64,000 nt of DNA, from contig NZ_JADQDF010000001.1 in NCBI RefSeq assembly GCF_019263585.2, forward strand, positions 4,598,501 through 4,662,500, read 5' to 3'. This DNA comes from Pseudonocardia oceani (GTDB lineage: Bacteria; Actinomycetota; Actinomycetes; Mycobacteriales; Pseudonocardiaceae). A model generated the notes under the pieces. The model ran no database searches. It was not told the origin of the DNA and worked only from the letters and a program-made list of their open reading frames with translations. The position numbers and the translations under genes are program-made. Shown piece by piece: positions 32,250-40,313 of this stretch (its first letter is position 1; the number at the start of each line of letters is the position of its first letter).

Positions 32250-33367
32250 CCGCCGTGCAGCCCCCACCCGTGGTGTCCAGCCTCGTCCCGACCCTCTCCG
32301 GCGCGGCCTACACCGACGCCTCGGTGTTCGCCGCGGAGCAGGAGCGGATCTTCGAGCGGGCCTGGACCTGCGTCGCCCTCGCCGCCGACCTCACCGGCCC
32401 CGGCGCGTTCCGGACCGTCACCGTCGGGCGCGAGTCCGTGGTGCTCGTCCGCGGCCGCGACGGCGCCGTCCGCGGCTTCCTCAACGTCTGCCGCCACCGC
32501 GGCGCCGCCCTGTGCACCGAGGAGGCCGGGCAGCTGCGGCGCAACCTGCAGTGCTCCTACCACGCGTGGACGTACTCGCTGTCCGGTGAGCTGGTCGCCG
32601 CCCCGAACCTCACGACGATGCCCGACGTCGACCGCGCCGCCTACGGCCTGCACGCCGTGCACCTGCGCGAGTGGCTCGGGTACGTGTGGATCTGCCTGTC
32701 CACGGGGGAGGGGCCCCCGTCGTTCGACGACGAGGTCATCGGCGCGGTCGTCGAGCGCCTCGGTGACCGCGACGCCATCGAGCGCTACGACGTCGGCTCC
32801 CTGGCGCTGGCCCGCCGCATCCGCTACGACGTGGCCGCGAACTGGAAGCTCATCGTCGAGAACTTCATGGAGTGCTACCACTGCGCGACGATCCACCCGG
32901 AGCTCACCGAGGTGCTCCCGGAGTTCGCCGACGGCTTCGCCGCGCAGTACTACGTGGGCCACGGCGCCGAGTTCGGGCCGGACGCGGCGGGCTTCACCGT
33001 CGACGGCCGCGCCGGCTTCGACCGCCTCCCCGGCATCGCCGACGACCAGGACCGCCGCTACTACGCCATCACCATCCGGCCCCAGGTCTTCGTCAACCTC
33101 GTGCCCGACCACGTGATCGTCCACCGGATGACCCCGCTCGCCCCCGACCGCACCGTCGTCGAGTGCGACTGGCTCTTCGCGCCCGGTGTCAGCGACGTCG
33201 ACGCGAGCGTGGAGCTGTTCCACCGGGTCAACCAGCAGGACTTCGACGCCTGCGAGCGCACCCAGCCCGGCATGGGCAGCCGGGCCTACCGCGACGGCGG
33301 GGTGCTGGTGCCCAGCGAGCACCACATCGCCGAGTTCCACGAGTGGGTGGCGCAGCGGCTCGCGTGA
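32246..33367 (+). CDS. Rieske oxygenase, glycine-betaine monooxygenase-like alpha subunit
   Basis: A 373-residue ring-hydroxylating-type oxygenase. The Rieske loops are CRHRG (Cys 82, His 84) and CSYHAW (Cys 103, His 106). The mononuclear iron site has NFMECYHCATIHPEL (His 212 and 217) and the Asp in FDACERTQPG near residue 330. This layout is that of GbcA/choline monooxygenase-type N-demethylases, not aromatic dioxygenases. It would hydroxylate an N-methyl of glycine betaine, giving dimethylglycine and formaldehyde. The ATG overlaps the sarcosine oxidase stop. No GbcB-type reductase is encoded nearby. Confidence 0.88.
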   Translation: MTAVQPPPVVSSLVPTLSGAAYTDASVFAAEQERIFERAWTCVALAADLTGPGAFRTVTVGRESVVLVRGRDGAVRGFLNVCRHRGAALCTEEAGQLRRNLQCSYHAWTYSLSGELVAAPNLTTMPDVDRAAYGLHAVHLREWLGYVWICLSTGEGPPSFDDEVIGAVVERLGDRDAIERYDVGSLALARRIRYDVAANWKLIVENFMECYHCATIHPELTEVLPEFADGFAAQYYVGHGAEFGPDAAGFTVDGRAGFDRLPGIADDQDRRYYAITIRPQVFVNLVPDHVIVHRMTPLAPDRTVVECDWLFAPGVSDVDASVELFHRVNQQDFDACERTQPGMGSRAYRDGGVLVPSEHHIAEFHEWVAQRLA

Positions 33368-33426
33368 GCGGAACACCGTCGTCGTTCAGCGGCTGTCGAA
33401 CAGCAACGTCGTTCCGTTCACGCGCG
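33364..33426. repeat. 63-bp hairpin repeat, copy 1
   Basis: This segment begins at the Rieske oxygenase stop and forms an imperfect long hairpin (GTGAGCGGAAC near one end, GTTCACGCGCG-type complement at the other). It is 52/63 identical, without gaps, to the reverse complement of 34327-34389. The 3' end of the DUF559-like frame lies inside it. Confidence 0.85.
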
Positions 33427-34299
33427 CCAGTGCGCGGCTGAGCTCGTCGACGATCCGCCGCGGCTCGTCGCGGATCTCGTACTTCGTGTAGCGGTGGATG
33501 CGCCAGCCCCGCGCCACCAGGCGCGTGTACCGCCGGCGTCGCGCAGCACCCCCTCCGGGGTCGTGTGCTGCTCGCCCTCGTACTCGATGCCGATCATCGC
33601 CTCGGGGTAGGCGAGGTCGAGCCACACGCAGGTGCGGGCCACGGGGTCCTGCACGACCCACTGCACCTGCGGCCGGGGCAGACCCGCGTCGACGAGCAGC
33701 AGCCGCAGGCGGGTCTCCATCGGCGACCCGCTGTAGCGCGCGGCCCGCGCGAGCGCCGCGGCGACCCGGCGGTTGCCCCGGGCGCGCGGGTAGTGGACGG
33801 CGAAGTTCAGCAGCAGGTCCGGCGCGAACCGGTGCCGGTTCGCGAGCCGGTCGAGCGCGACGACGCCCTCGACGTCGTCGAGCCGGCGCACCAGGTCGTA
33901 CGCGGTGCGCACCGGGCTCGTGACGGCGACGCCGCCGAGCCGCCATGTCTCACCGGGAGCGACGGCGTCGCGGTGGACGAGCAGCCCCGGGTGCGCACGC
34001 TGCCGCCCGCGGAGCAGCGTGACCTCGGCGGGGGCGTCGAACGGGCCGCACGACGCACCGAGCAGTTCGGCCGCCGAGTAGCCCGACAGGACCCCGCGGC
34101 CCTCCACGAGCAGCGCCGCGGCGCGGGAGCGCAGCGCGAGGGAGGGCGGAGCACCGGTGGCGGCGGCGTAGACGTCGGGGAAGATCCGCACGAACCGCGG
34201 ACCGCGCAGCCGGCCCCACGTGACCAGGCCCGCCGCGACGGCGGCCGAGCCGCGGAACACCTCCGGCCACGCCATCCCCGCAGGATGCCCCGACGGCAC
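33386..34299 (-). pseudogene. AbiEi/DUF559-type endonuclease-like gene, frameshifted
   Basis: The intact first part (to about residue 255 from the ATG at 34297-34299) has an N-terminal winged-helix-like antitoxin/AbiEi-style region and a C-terminal DUF559 (Vsr-like/restriction-type) domain with IGIEYEGEQHTT, whose Asp/Glu residues are the expected catalytic acids (WLDLAYPEAMIGIEYEGE). Near 33531-33540 the frame breaks; the expected continuation RYTRLVARGWRIHRYTKYEI is in the next frame and ends at 33386. One missing base explains the shift. The gene is bracketed by inverted 63-bp repeats and sits between the two choline operons. Confidence 0.7.
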
Positions 34300-34326
34300 C
34301 GTTGCCCGTGGCGGAACGGGGGAACT

Positions 34327-34389
34327 CGCGCGTGAACGGTACGTCGTTGCTGTTCAGCGCCCGCTGAACAGCAACAGCGTTCCGCTCAC
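34327..34389. repeat. 63-bp hairpin repeat, copy 2 (inverted)
   Basis: Inverted relative to 33364-33426. It contains a perfect 14-2-14 hairpin at 34346-34375 (arms GTTGCTGTTCAGCG and CGCTGAACAGCAAC). It overlaps the last codons of the IclR gene and lies 27 bp beyond the start of the DUF559-like frame. Confidence 0.85.
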
Positions 34390-35165
34390 CCGCCGAACCA
34401 CCCCATCCGCCGGGAGATCTCCGCCGCCCCCGCCCGCACCGGCTCCACGAGGTCGTCCACGCGCTCCTGGTCGAGGCGGTAGGCGGGGCCGCTCGCGGAG
34501 AGTGCGGCGATCACCTCGCCGCTGCGGTCCACCACCGGCGCGGCGACGGCGTTGAGGCCCACCTCGTACTCCTCCATCGCCACGGCGTACCCCTGCGACG
34601 CGACGGCCGCGAGCTCGGCGTCGAGGTCGCGGGCCAGGGTGACGGTGCTGCCGGTGAGGCGCTCCATGCCCGACGCGGCGAGCAGGGCGGCGCGGCGGGG
34701 GGCGGGCAGGTGGGCGAGCAGGATCTTGCCGCTCGAGGTGCAGTGCAGCGGGGTGAGGCGGCCGATCCAGTTGTGCGTCGACACCGTCGAGGGCCCGCGG
34801 GCCTGGTCGACGTTGACGGCCCAGTGCTCCTGCAGCACGGCCAGGTTGACGGTCTCGCCCAGCTCCTCGGCCAGGCGCACCAGCACCTCGCGGCCCTGCC
34901 GGGTGACGTCGAGCCGGTCGGAGACCGCGCCGGCGAGCGGGATGAGCCCGAAGCCGAGCCGGTACTTGCCGCGGTCCTCGGCCTGCTCGACGAGACCGCG
35001 TCCCTCCAGCGCGCCGAGCAGGCGGAAGGCGGTGGACTTGTGGACGTCGATCTCCTGCGCGACCTCGCTGACGCCCGCCTCGCCCCGCCGCGCCAGGATC
35101 TCCAGAACCGAGATCGCCCGATCGACGGACTGCACGCCCCCATCCCGACCAGCAGCGTTGCTCAT
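34386..35165 (-). CDS. IclR family transcriptional regulator of choline catabolism
   Basis: A 259-residue IclR protein. The N-terminal winged helix (GVQSVDRAISVLEILARRG; VAQEIDVHKSTAFRLLGAL) is followed by the effector domain with GKILLAHLP and AAPVVDRSGEVIAALSASGP. TATAGT lies eight bases before the ATG at 35163-35165 on this strand, so a leaderless or near-leaderless transcript is plausible. An in-frame ATG at 35187-35189 would add eight residues. It diverges from the aldehyde dehydrogenase operon and lies upstream of the betaine-demethylation operon; control of both is inferred. Confidence 0.88.
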   Translation of the reverse strand: MSNAAGRDGGVQSVDRAISVLEILARRGEAGVSEVAQEIDVHKSTAFRLLGALEGRGLVEQAEDRGKYRLGFGLIPLAGAVSDRLDVTRQGREVLVRLAEELGETVNLAVLQEHWAVNVDQARGPSTVSTHNWIGRLTPLHCTSSGKILLAHLPAPRRAALLAASGMERLTGSTVTLARDLDAELAAVASQGYAVAMEEYEVGLNAVAAPVVDRSGEVIAALSASGPAYRLDQERVDDLVEPVRAGAAEISRRMGWFGG

Positions 35166-35233
35166 GGCGAAACTATAGGCGTCGATCACAGCGCAGTGCT
35201 TGACGTGGCTCCAGCGGCGAGGACGATCAACGC

Positions 35234-36709
35234 GTGCCGAGCCTGCATATCGATGGGAAGTGGACCGCCGGATCCGGCGGTACCGACGACGTGATCAACC
35301 CGTTCGACGGATCGGTGGTCGAGACCGTCGACCAGGCCGGCCCCGCCGAGGTGGAGGCCGCCGTGGCCGCCGCCCGCGCGGCGTTCGACACGGGCCCGTG
35401 GCGCACGACGCCCGCCCCCGAGCGCGCCGCGCTGCTGCGCCGGGTCGCCGACCTCCTCGTGCGCGACAAGGAGTCGATCGCACACACCGAGACCCTCGAC
35501 ACCGGCAAGACGATCGTCGAGAGCCGCATCGACGTCGACGACGTCACCGCGGTGTTCCGCTACTACGCCGACCTCGCCGACAAGGACGCCGGCCGGGTCG
35601 TCGACGTCGGCAAGGCGCACGTGCTCTCGCGCGTCGTGCACGAGCCGGTCGGCGTCTGCGTCCTCATCACGCCGTGGAACTACCCGCTGCTGCAGCTGTC
35701 GTGGAAGCTCGCCCCCGCGCTCGCCGCGGGCAACACGTGCGTGATCAAGCCCAGCGAGGTCACGCCGCTCACGAGCGTCCTGCTGGTGCGGCTGTGCGAG
35801 GAGGCCGGGGTGCCGCCCGGCGTCGTCAACATCCTGCTGGGCAGCGGGCGCGACGTGGGCGCCCCGCTCACCGAGCACAGGGGAGTCGACATGGTCAGCT
35901 TCACCGGCGGCCTCGCGACCGGCCAGGCGATCATCCGGGCGAGCGCGCCCACCGTGAAGCGGGTGGCGGTGGAGCTGGGCGGCAAGAACCCCAACATCGT
36001 CTTCGCCGACACCCCGCTCGACCTCGCCGTCGACTGGGCGCTGACCGCGGTCTTCCTGCACGCCGGGCAGGTGTGCTCGGCGGGGGCGCGGCTGATCGTC
36101 GAGGAGTCGATGCACGACGAGCTGGTCGCGGAGATCGGGCGGCGCGCCGACCTGATCCGGCTGGGCGGCGGGCTCGTCGAGGGGTCCGAGTCCGGGCCGC
36201 TGGTGTCGGCGGCGCAGCGCGACAAGATCGAGAGGTTCGTGGCGGACGCGCTGGCCGACGGCGCCCGGCTCGTCGCGGGCGGGAAGCGGCCCGACGACCC
36301 CGGGCTGCAGGACGGATTCTTCTACCGGCCCACCGTGCTCGCCGACGTCACCCGCGAGATGCGCGTGATCCGCGAGGAGACGTTCGGGCCGATCCTCACC
36401 GTCGAGACCTTCCGCACCGAGGCCGAGGCGATCGCGCTGGGCAACGACACGGAGTACGGCCTCGCGGGCGCGGTCTGGACGGCCGACATGGCGCGCGCGC
36501 ACCGCGTCGCCGGGGCCCTGCGCCACGGCACGGTGTGGATCAACGACTACCACCCCTACGTCCCCGCGGCGGAGTGGGGCGGGATGAAGTCCTCCGGCAA
36601 CGGTCGGGAGCTGGGACCGACCGGTCTGGCCGAGTACCAGGAGCACAAGCACGTCTGGCACAACACCGCGCCGGAACCCGCCGGCTGGTTCACCGGAGGT
36701 CAGGGATGA
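35234..36709 (+). CDS. Betaine-aldehyde dehydrogenase-like NAD(P)+ dehydrogenase
   Basis: A 491-residue ALDH. VAVELGGKNPNIVF contains the general-base glutamate and HAGQVCSAGARL the catalytic cysteine; TPWNYPLLQLSWKLAPALAAGN is the N-terminal signature. Its neighbours (choline dehydrogenase, betaine demethylation) point to oxidation of betaine aldehyde to glycine betaine. The start is a GTG at 35234 with GAGG 11 bp upstream. The stop overlaps the permease start (ATGA). It heads a four-gene operon running to the GMC oxidoreductase. Confidence 0.88.
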   Translation: MPSLHIDGKWTAGSGGTDDVINPFDGSVVETVDQAGPAEVEAAVAAARAAFDTGPWRTTPAPERAALLRRVADLLVRDKESIAHTETLDTGKTIVESRIDVDDVTAVFRYYADLADKDAGRVVDVGKAHVLSRVVHEPVGVCVLITPWNYPLLQLSWKLAPALAAGNTCVIKPSEVTPLTSVLLVRLCEEAGVPPGVVNILLGSGRDVGAPLTEHRGVDMVSFTGGLATGQAIIRASAPTVKRVAVELGGKNPNIVFADTPLDLAVDWALTAVFLHAGQVCSAGARLIVEESMHDELVAEIGRRADLIRLGGGLVEGSESGPLVSAAQRDKIERFVADALADGARLVAGGKRPDDPGLQDGFFYRPTVLADVTREMRVIREETFGPILTVETFRTEAEAIALGNDTEYGLAGAVWTADMARAHRVAGALRHGTVWINDYHPYVPAAEWGGMKSSGNGRELGPTGLAEYQEHKHVWHNTAPEPAGWFTGGQG

Positions 36710-38244
36710 GTACGACGGAGAACAGGCCTGCGGACGACGGGATGGCCGACTTCGGCTACTCCCAGACGCTCGACCGCAGCATCGGGAAGTTCGCCAGCTT
36801 CGCCGCCGGGATCAGCTACATCTCGATCCTCACCGGCACGTTCCAGCTCTTCTACTTCGGCTTCGCGTTCGGCGGGCCGGCGTACTGGTGGAGCTGGCCG
36901 CTGGTGTTCGCCGGCCAGGTCATGGTGGCGCTGTGCTTCGCCGAGCTCGCGGGGCGCTACCCGGTGGCCGGGTCGGTCTACAACTGGTCCAAGCGGCTCG
37001 CGAGCCCGACCACGGCGTGGCTGGCCGGCTGGATGATGTTCACGGCGTCGGTGGTGACGCTGACGGCCGTGGTGCTCGCCTACCAGGGCACGCTGCCGCT
37101 GATCTGGAGCGGCTTCCAGCTCGTCGGCGACGGCACGGGGGAGACCGACTTCGCCGTGTCCGCCGTGATCTGGGGCGCGATCCTCGTCGCGTTCACCACC
37201 ACGATCAACGCGCTCGGCGTGAGGCTCATGGCCCGGATCAACAGCGCCGGGGTGTTCATCGAGCTGATCGCGGCCGTGCTGCTCGTCGTGCTGCTCGCGG
37301 TGAACATCGTCAACCCGCCGACGGTGCTGTTCGACACCCAGGGCCTGGGCGCGGGCACCGACCTCGGCTACTTCGGGGCGTTCCTCGTGGCCGCGCTGGC
37401 CAGCGCGTACGTCATGTACGGCTTCGACACCGCCAGCTCGCTGGGCGAGGAGACCGTCGACCCTCGGCGCACCGCGCCCACGGCGATCCTGCGCGCCGTC
37501 ATCGCCTCGTTCGTCATCGGCGGGCTGATCCTGCTGTTCGCGATCCTCGCCGCGCCCGACCTGGCGGCCCCGGAGATCGGTCATGTCGGCGGCCTGCAGT
37601 TCGTCGTGCTGGCGGTGCTCGGCGGCCCGCTCGGTATCGCGCTGCTGATCAGCGTCGTCATCGCGGTGACGGTGTGCGCGCTGGCCGTGCACACCGCCGC
37701 GATCCGGCTGATGTTCGCCATGGCCCGCGACAACGCCCTGCCCGCAGGCGCGCGGCTCGCGAAGATCGACCCCAAGCGCAAGACGCCCGTCGTGCCCGCG
37801 GTGCTGATCGGCGTGGCCTCGGTGCTCATCCTCGTGGTGAACATCGGCAGCCCGCAGATCTTCACGGCCGTCACGAGCGTCGCGATCATCATGATCTACA
37901 TCGCGTACCTGCTGGTCACCGTGCCCATGCTGCGCAAACGGCTGAAGGGGGAGTGGCCCGGACCCGGTGCGGGCACCGACGGCTACTTCTCGCTGGGGCG
38001 CTGGGGACTGCCCGTCAACATCATCGCCGTCGTCTGGGGCGCCGGCATGGCCATCAACCTGGCCTGGCCGCGGGAGGATGTCTACGGCGCCGGGGTGCTC
38101 AGCTTCATCGCGCCGATCTTCATCGGGGCCGTCATCCTGATCGGGCTGGCGTGGTACCTGGCCCGCGGCCGGCACCAGACGGGCACGCTGCCCGAGCACA
38201 TGGCCCAGAACATGGACCTGGGGAACCTGGAGCAGGCGCCGTGA
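36706..38244 (+). CDS. APC-family permease, probable choline/amine uptake
   Basis: A 512-residue APC transporter with about 12 membrane helices. FAAGISYISILTG (helix 1, unwound GxG-like region) and AELAGRYPVAGSVYNWSKRL are characteristic of the amino acid/choline branch (BAT1-like). It likely imports choline or a related quaternary amine for the dehydrogenases encoded around it; amino acids cannot be excluded. It is translationally coupled to the ALDH gene and followed after 73 bp, including a 42-bp palindrome, by the GMC enzyme. Confidence 0.85.
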   Translation: MSTTENRPADDGMADFGYSQTLDRSIGKFASFAAGISYISILTGTFQLFYFGFAFGGPAYWWSWPLVFAGQVMVALCFAELAGRYPVAGSVYNWSKRLASPTTAWLAGWMMFTASVVTLTAVVLAYQGTLPLIWSGFQLVGDGTGETDFAVSAVIWGAILVAFTTTINALGVRLMARINSAGVFIELIAAVLLVVLLAVNIVNPPTVLFDTQGLGAGTDLGYFGAFLVAALASAYVMYGFDTASSLGEETVDPRRTAPTAILRAVIASFVIGGLILLFAILAAPDLAAPEIGHVGGLQFVVLAVLGGPLGIALLISVVIAVTVCALAVHTAAIRLMFAMARDNALPAGARLAKIDPKRKTPVVPAVLIGVASVLILVVNIGSPQIFTAVTSVAIIMIYIAYLLVTVPMLRKRLKGEWPGPGAGTDGYFSLGRWGLPVNIIAVVWGAGMAINLAWPREDVYGAGVLSFIAPIFIGAVILIGLAWYLARGRHQTGTLPEHMAQNMDLGNLEQAP

Positions 38245-38259
38245 CGCGGCTGCGCCACC

Positions 38260-38301
38260 CGTGCGCGGCGATCGTGGCCAGGGCCACGATCGCCGCGCAC
38301 G
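38260..38301. repeat. Perfect 20-2-20 palindrome between permease and choline dehydrogenase
   Basis: Arms CGTGCGCGGCGATCGTGGCC (38260-38279) and its exact complement (38282-38301) flank AG. It lies 15 bp after the permease stop and 16 bp before the GMC start, without a T-run. A second copy with compensatory changes is at 58111-58152. Confidence 0.9.
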
Positions 38302-38317
38302 ACCACCGGAGGGACGC

Positions 38318-39868
38318 ATGACCGAGCAGTTCGACTACGTCGTCGTCGGCGGGGGGTCGTCGGGCTGCGCGCTGGCCGCGCGGCTGTCCGAGGACCCCGC
38401 CGTCACCGTGTGCCTGCTGGAGGCGGGCCCGTCCGACGTCGACGACCCGGCGATCCTCAAGCTCACCGACTGGATGGCGCTGCTCGACTCCGGCTTCGAC
38501 TGGGACTACCTGGTCGAGCCGCAGGAGCGCGGCAACTCCTTCCTGCGCCACGCGCGGGCGAAGGTGCTCGGCGGGTGCTCGTCGCACAACTCGTGCATCG
38601 CGTTCTGGACCCCGCGCGAGGACCTCGACGAGTGGGCCGCCCAGGGGTGCGAGGGCTGGACCGCCGACGAGTGCTGGCCCCTGCTGCGCCGCCTGGAGAC
38701 CAACGACGGCGAGTGGGACGGCCACGGCCGCTCCGGCCCGGTCAACATCCACCACATCGCACCCGACGACCCGTGCGGCGTCGCCGTGCTGGAGGCCGCG
38801 GCCGGCGTCGGGCTGCCGACGGTGAAGTTCAACGAGGGCACGACCGTCACCGAGGGCGCCGGGTTCTTCCAGATCAACCGGTTCCCCGACGGCACGCGGG
38901 CCTCGGCGTCGGTGAGCTACCTGCACCCGGTCCTGGACTCGCGGCCGAACCTGTCGGTGATCACCGGGGCGTGGGCGTCCAAGGTCGTCTTCGAGGGCCG
39001 GCGCGCCACCGGCGTCGAGTACCAGCAGGACATCGGCCCGGGCCGGCGGACGGTCACCGCGCGGCGCGAGGTCATCCTGTCCACGGGCGCGATCGACACG
39101 CCCAAGCTGCTGATGCTCTCGGGCATCGGCCCGGCCGAGCACCTGCGCGAGTTCGGCGTCGACGTGCTCGTCGACGCGCCGGGCGTCGGAGCCAACCTGG
39201 ACGACCACGTCGAGGGCCTGGTGATGTGGGAGGCTGCGCGGCCGATGGTCACGCGCTCCACGCAGTGGTGGGAGATCGGGCTGTTCACGCGCACCCGGGA
39301 GGGGCTGGACCGGCCGGACCTGATGATGCACTACGGGTCGGTGCCCTTCGACCTGAACACGGTGCGCTGGGGCTACCCGACCACCGACAACGGGTTCTGC
39401 CTGACGCCCAACGTCACGCGCGGGCGCTCGCGGGGCACGGTGCGGCTGCGCAGCCGCGACTTCCGCGACCGCGCACGGGTGGACCCCCGCTACTTCACCG
39501 ACCCCGAGGGCCACGACATGGCGGTGATGCTGCACGGGGTGAAGCTCGCGCGGCGCATCGCCGAGCAGCCCGCGCTCAAGGAGTGGATCACCCGCGAGCT
39601 GACGCCCGGGCCCGACGCCGTCACCGACGACGATCTGGTCGACTACGTCACCAAGACCCACAACACCGTCTACCACCCGGCGTGCACGGCGAAGATGGGT
39701 CCGGAGTCCGACCCGATGGCCGTGGTCGACCCGCAGCTGCGGGTGCGGGGCGTCGAGGGGCTGCGGGTCGCCGACGCGTCGATCCTGCCGTTCCTGCCGG
39801 CGATCAACCCCAACATCACCTGCATGATGGTGGGGGAGAAGGCCGCAGACCTGCTCCGTGGCCGCTGA
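38318..39868 (+). CDS. GMC-family choline dehydrogenase-like oxidoreductase
   Basis: A 516-residue GMC flavoprotein. FDYVVVGGGSSGCALAARL is the FAD loop, GGCSSHNSCIAFW and STGAIDTPKLLMLSGIGP the two GMC signatures, and NTVYHPACTAKMG the active-site histidine; the second base in the C-terminal NPNITCMMVGEKAADL is N-rather than H-type. It would oxidise choline to betaine aldehyde with FAD and a membrane acceptor or O2. The ATG at 38318 has GGAGGGAC upstream. It overlaps the next gene by 11 nt. Confidence 0.87.
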   Translation: MTEQFDYVVVGGGSSGCALAARLSEDPAVTVCLLEAGPSDVDDPAILKLTDWMALLDSGFDWDYLVEPQERGNSFLRHARAKVLGGCSSHNSCIAFWTPREDLDEWAAQGCEGWTADECWPLLRRLETNDGEWDGHGRSGPVNIHHIAPDDPCGVAVLEAAAGVGLPTVKFNEGTTVTEGAGFFQINRFPDGTRASASVSYLHPVLDSRPNLSVITGAWASKVVFEGRRATGVEYQQDIGPGRRTVTARREVILSTGAIDTPKLLMLSGIGPAEHLREFGVDVLVDAPGVGANLDDHVEGLVMWEAARPMVTRSTQWWEIGLFTRTREGLDRPDLMMHYGSVPFDLNTVRWGYPTTDNGFCLTPNVTRGRSRGTVRLRSRDFRDRARVDPRYFTDPEGHDMAVMLHGVKLARRIAEQPALKEWITRELTPGPDAVTDDDLVDYVTKTHNTVYHPACTAKMGPESDPMAVVDPQLRVRGVEGLRVADASILPFLPAINPNITCMMVGEKAADLLRGR

Positions 39869-40313
39869 TCCGCGGGGGCGCGACCCCTGGGCCCGCCAGG
39901 ACGCGCTCGCCCGCTCCACCACCGCGTGGGGCGCGGCGAGCGTCGTCGCCGGACTCGGCCTCGCCGCCGCCCGGCGGGGCCCGTTCGCCACGGCGTTCGG
40001 CACGCAGAACGCCGGGTGGGGCGCGGTCGACCTGGTGATCGTCGTGGTGGCCGGGCGGCTGAAGCGTCGCCGGATGGCGCGGCTGCCCGACCCGTACGCC
40101 GACGACGCCCTGGCCGCCGAGTCGCGGACGCTGCGCCGCGTGCTGTGGGCCAACGTCGTCCTCGACGCCGGGTACGTCGCCGGTGGGGCGGCGCTGTGGC
40201 GGTGGCGCCGCGACCGGCCGGGCGCGGCCGGGGCGAGCGCCGGCATCGTCGTGCAGGGCGCGTTCCTGCTGCTGCACGACGCCCACCACGCGTACTGGTC
40301 CGGCCGCCGGTGA
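39858..40313 (+). CDS. Small membrane protein of unknown function
   Basis: A 151-residue protein with three or four hydrophobic stretches (about 25-45, 50-65, 95-115 and 125-145) and a conserved-looking GTQNAGWGAVDL. It starts with a GTG inside the end of the choline dehydrogenase frame (11-nt overlap) and overlaps the next start by 4 nt, so it is in the same transcript. The function is unknown; I do not assign it to the choline pathway. Confidence 0.7.
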   Translation: MAADPRGRDPWARQDALARSTTAWGAASVVAGLGLAAARRGPFATAFGTQNAGWGAVDLVIVVVAGRLKRRRMARLPDPYADDALAAESRTLRRVLWANVVLDAGYVAGGAALWRWRRDRPGAAGASAGIVVQGAFLLLHDAHHAYWSGRR

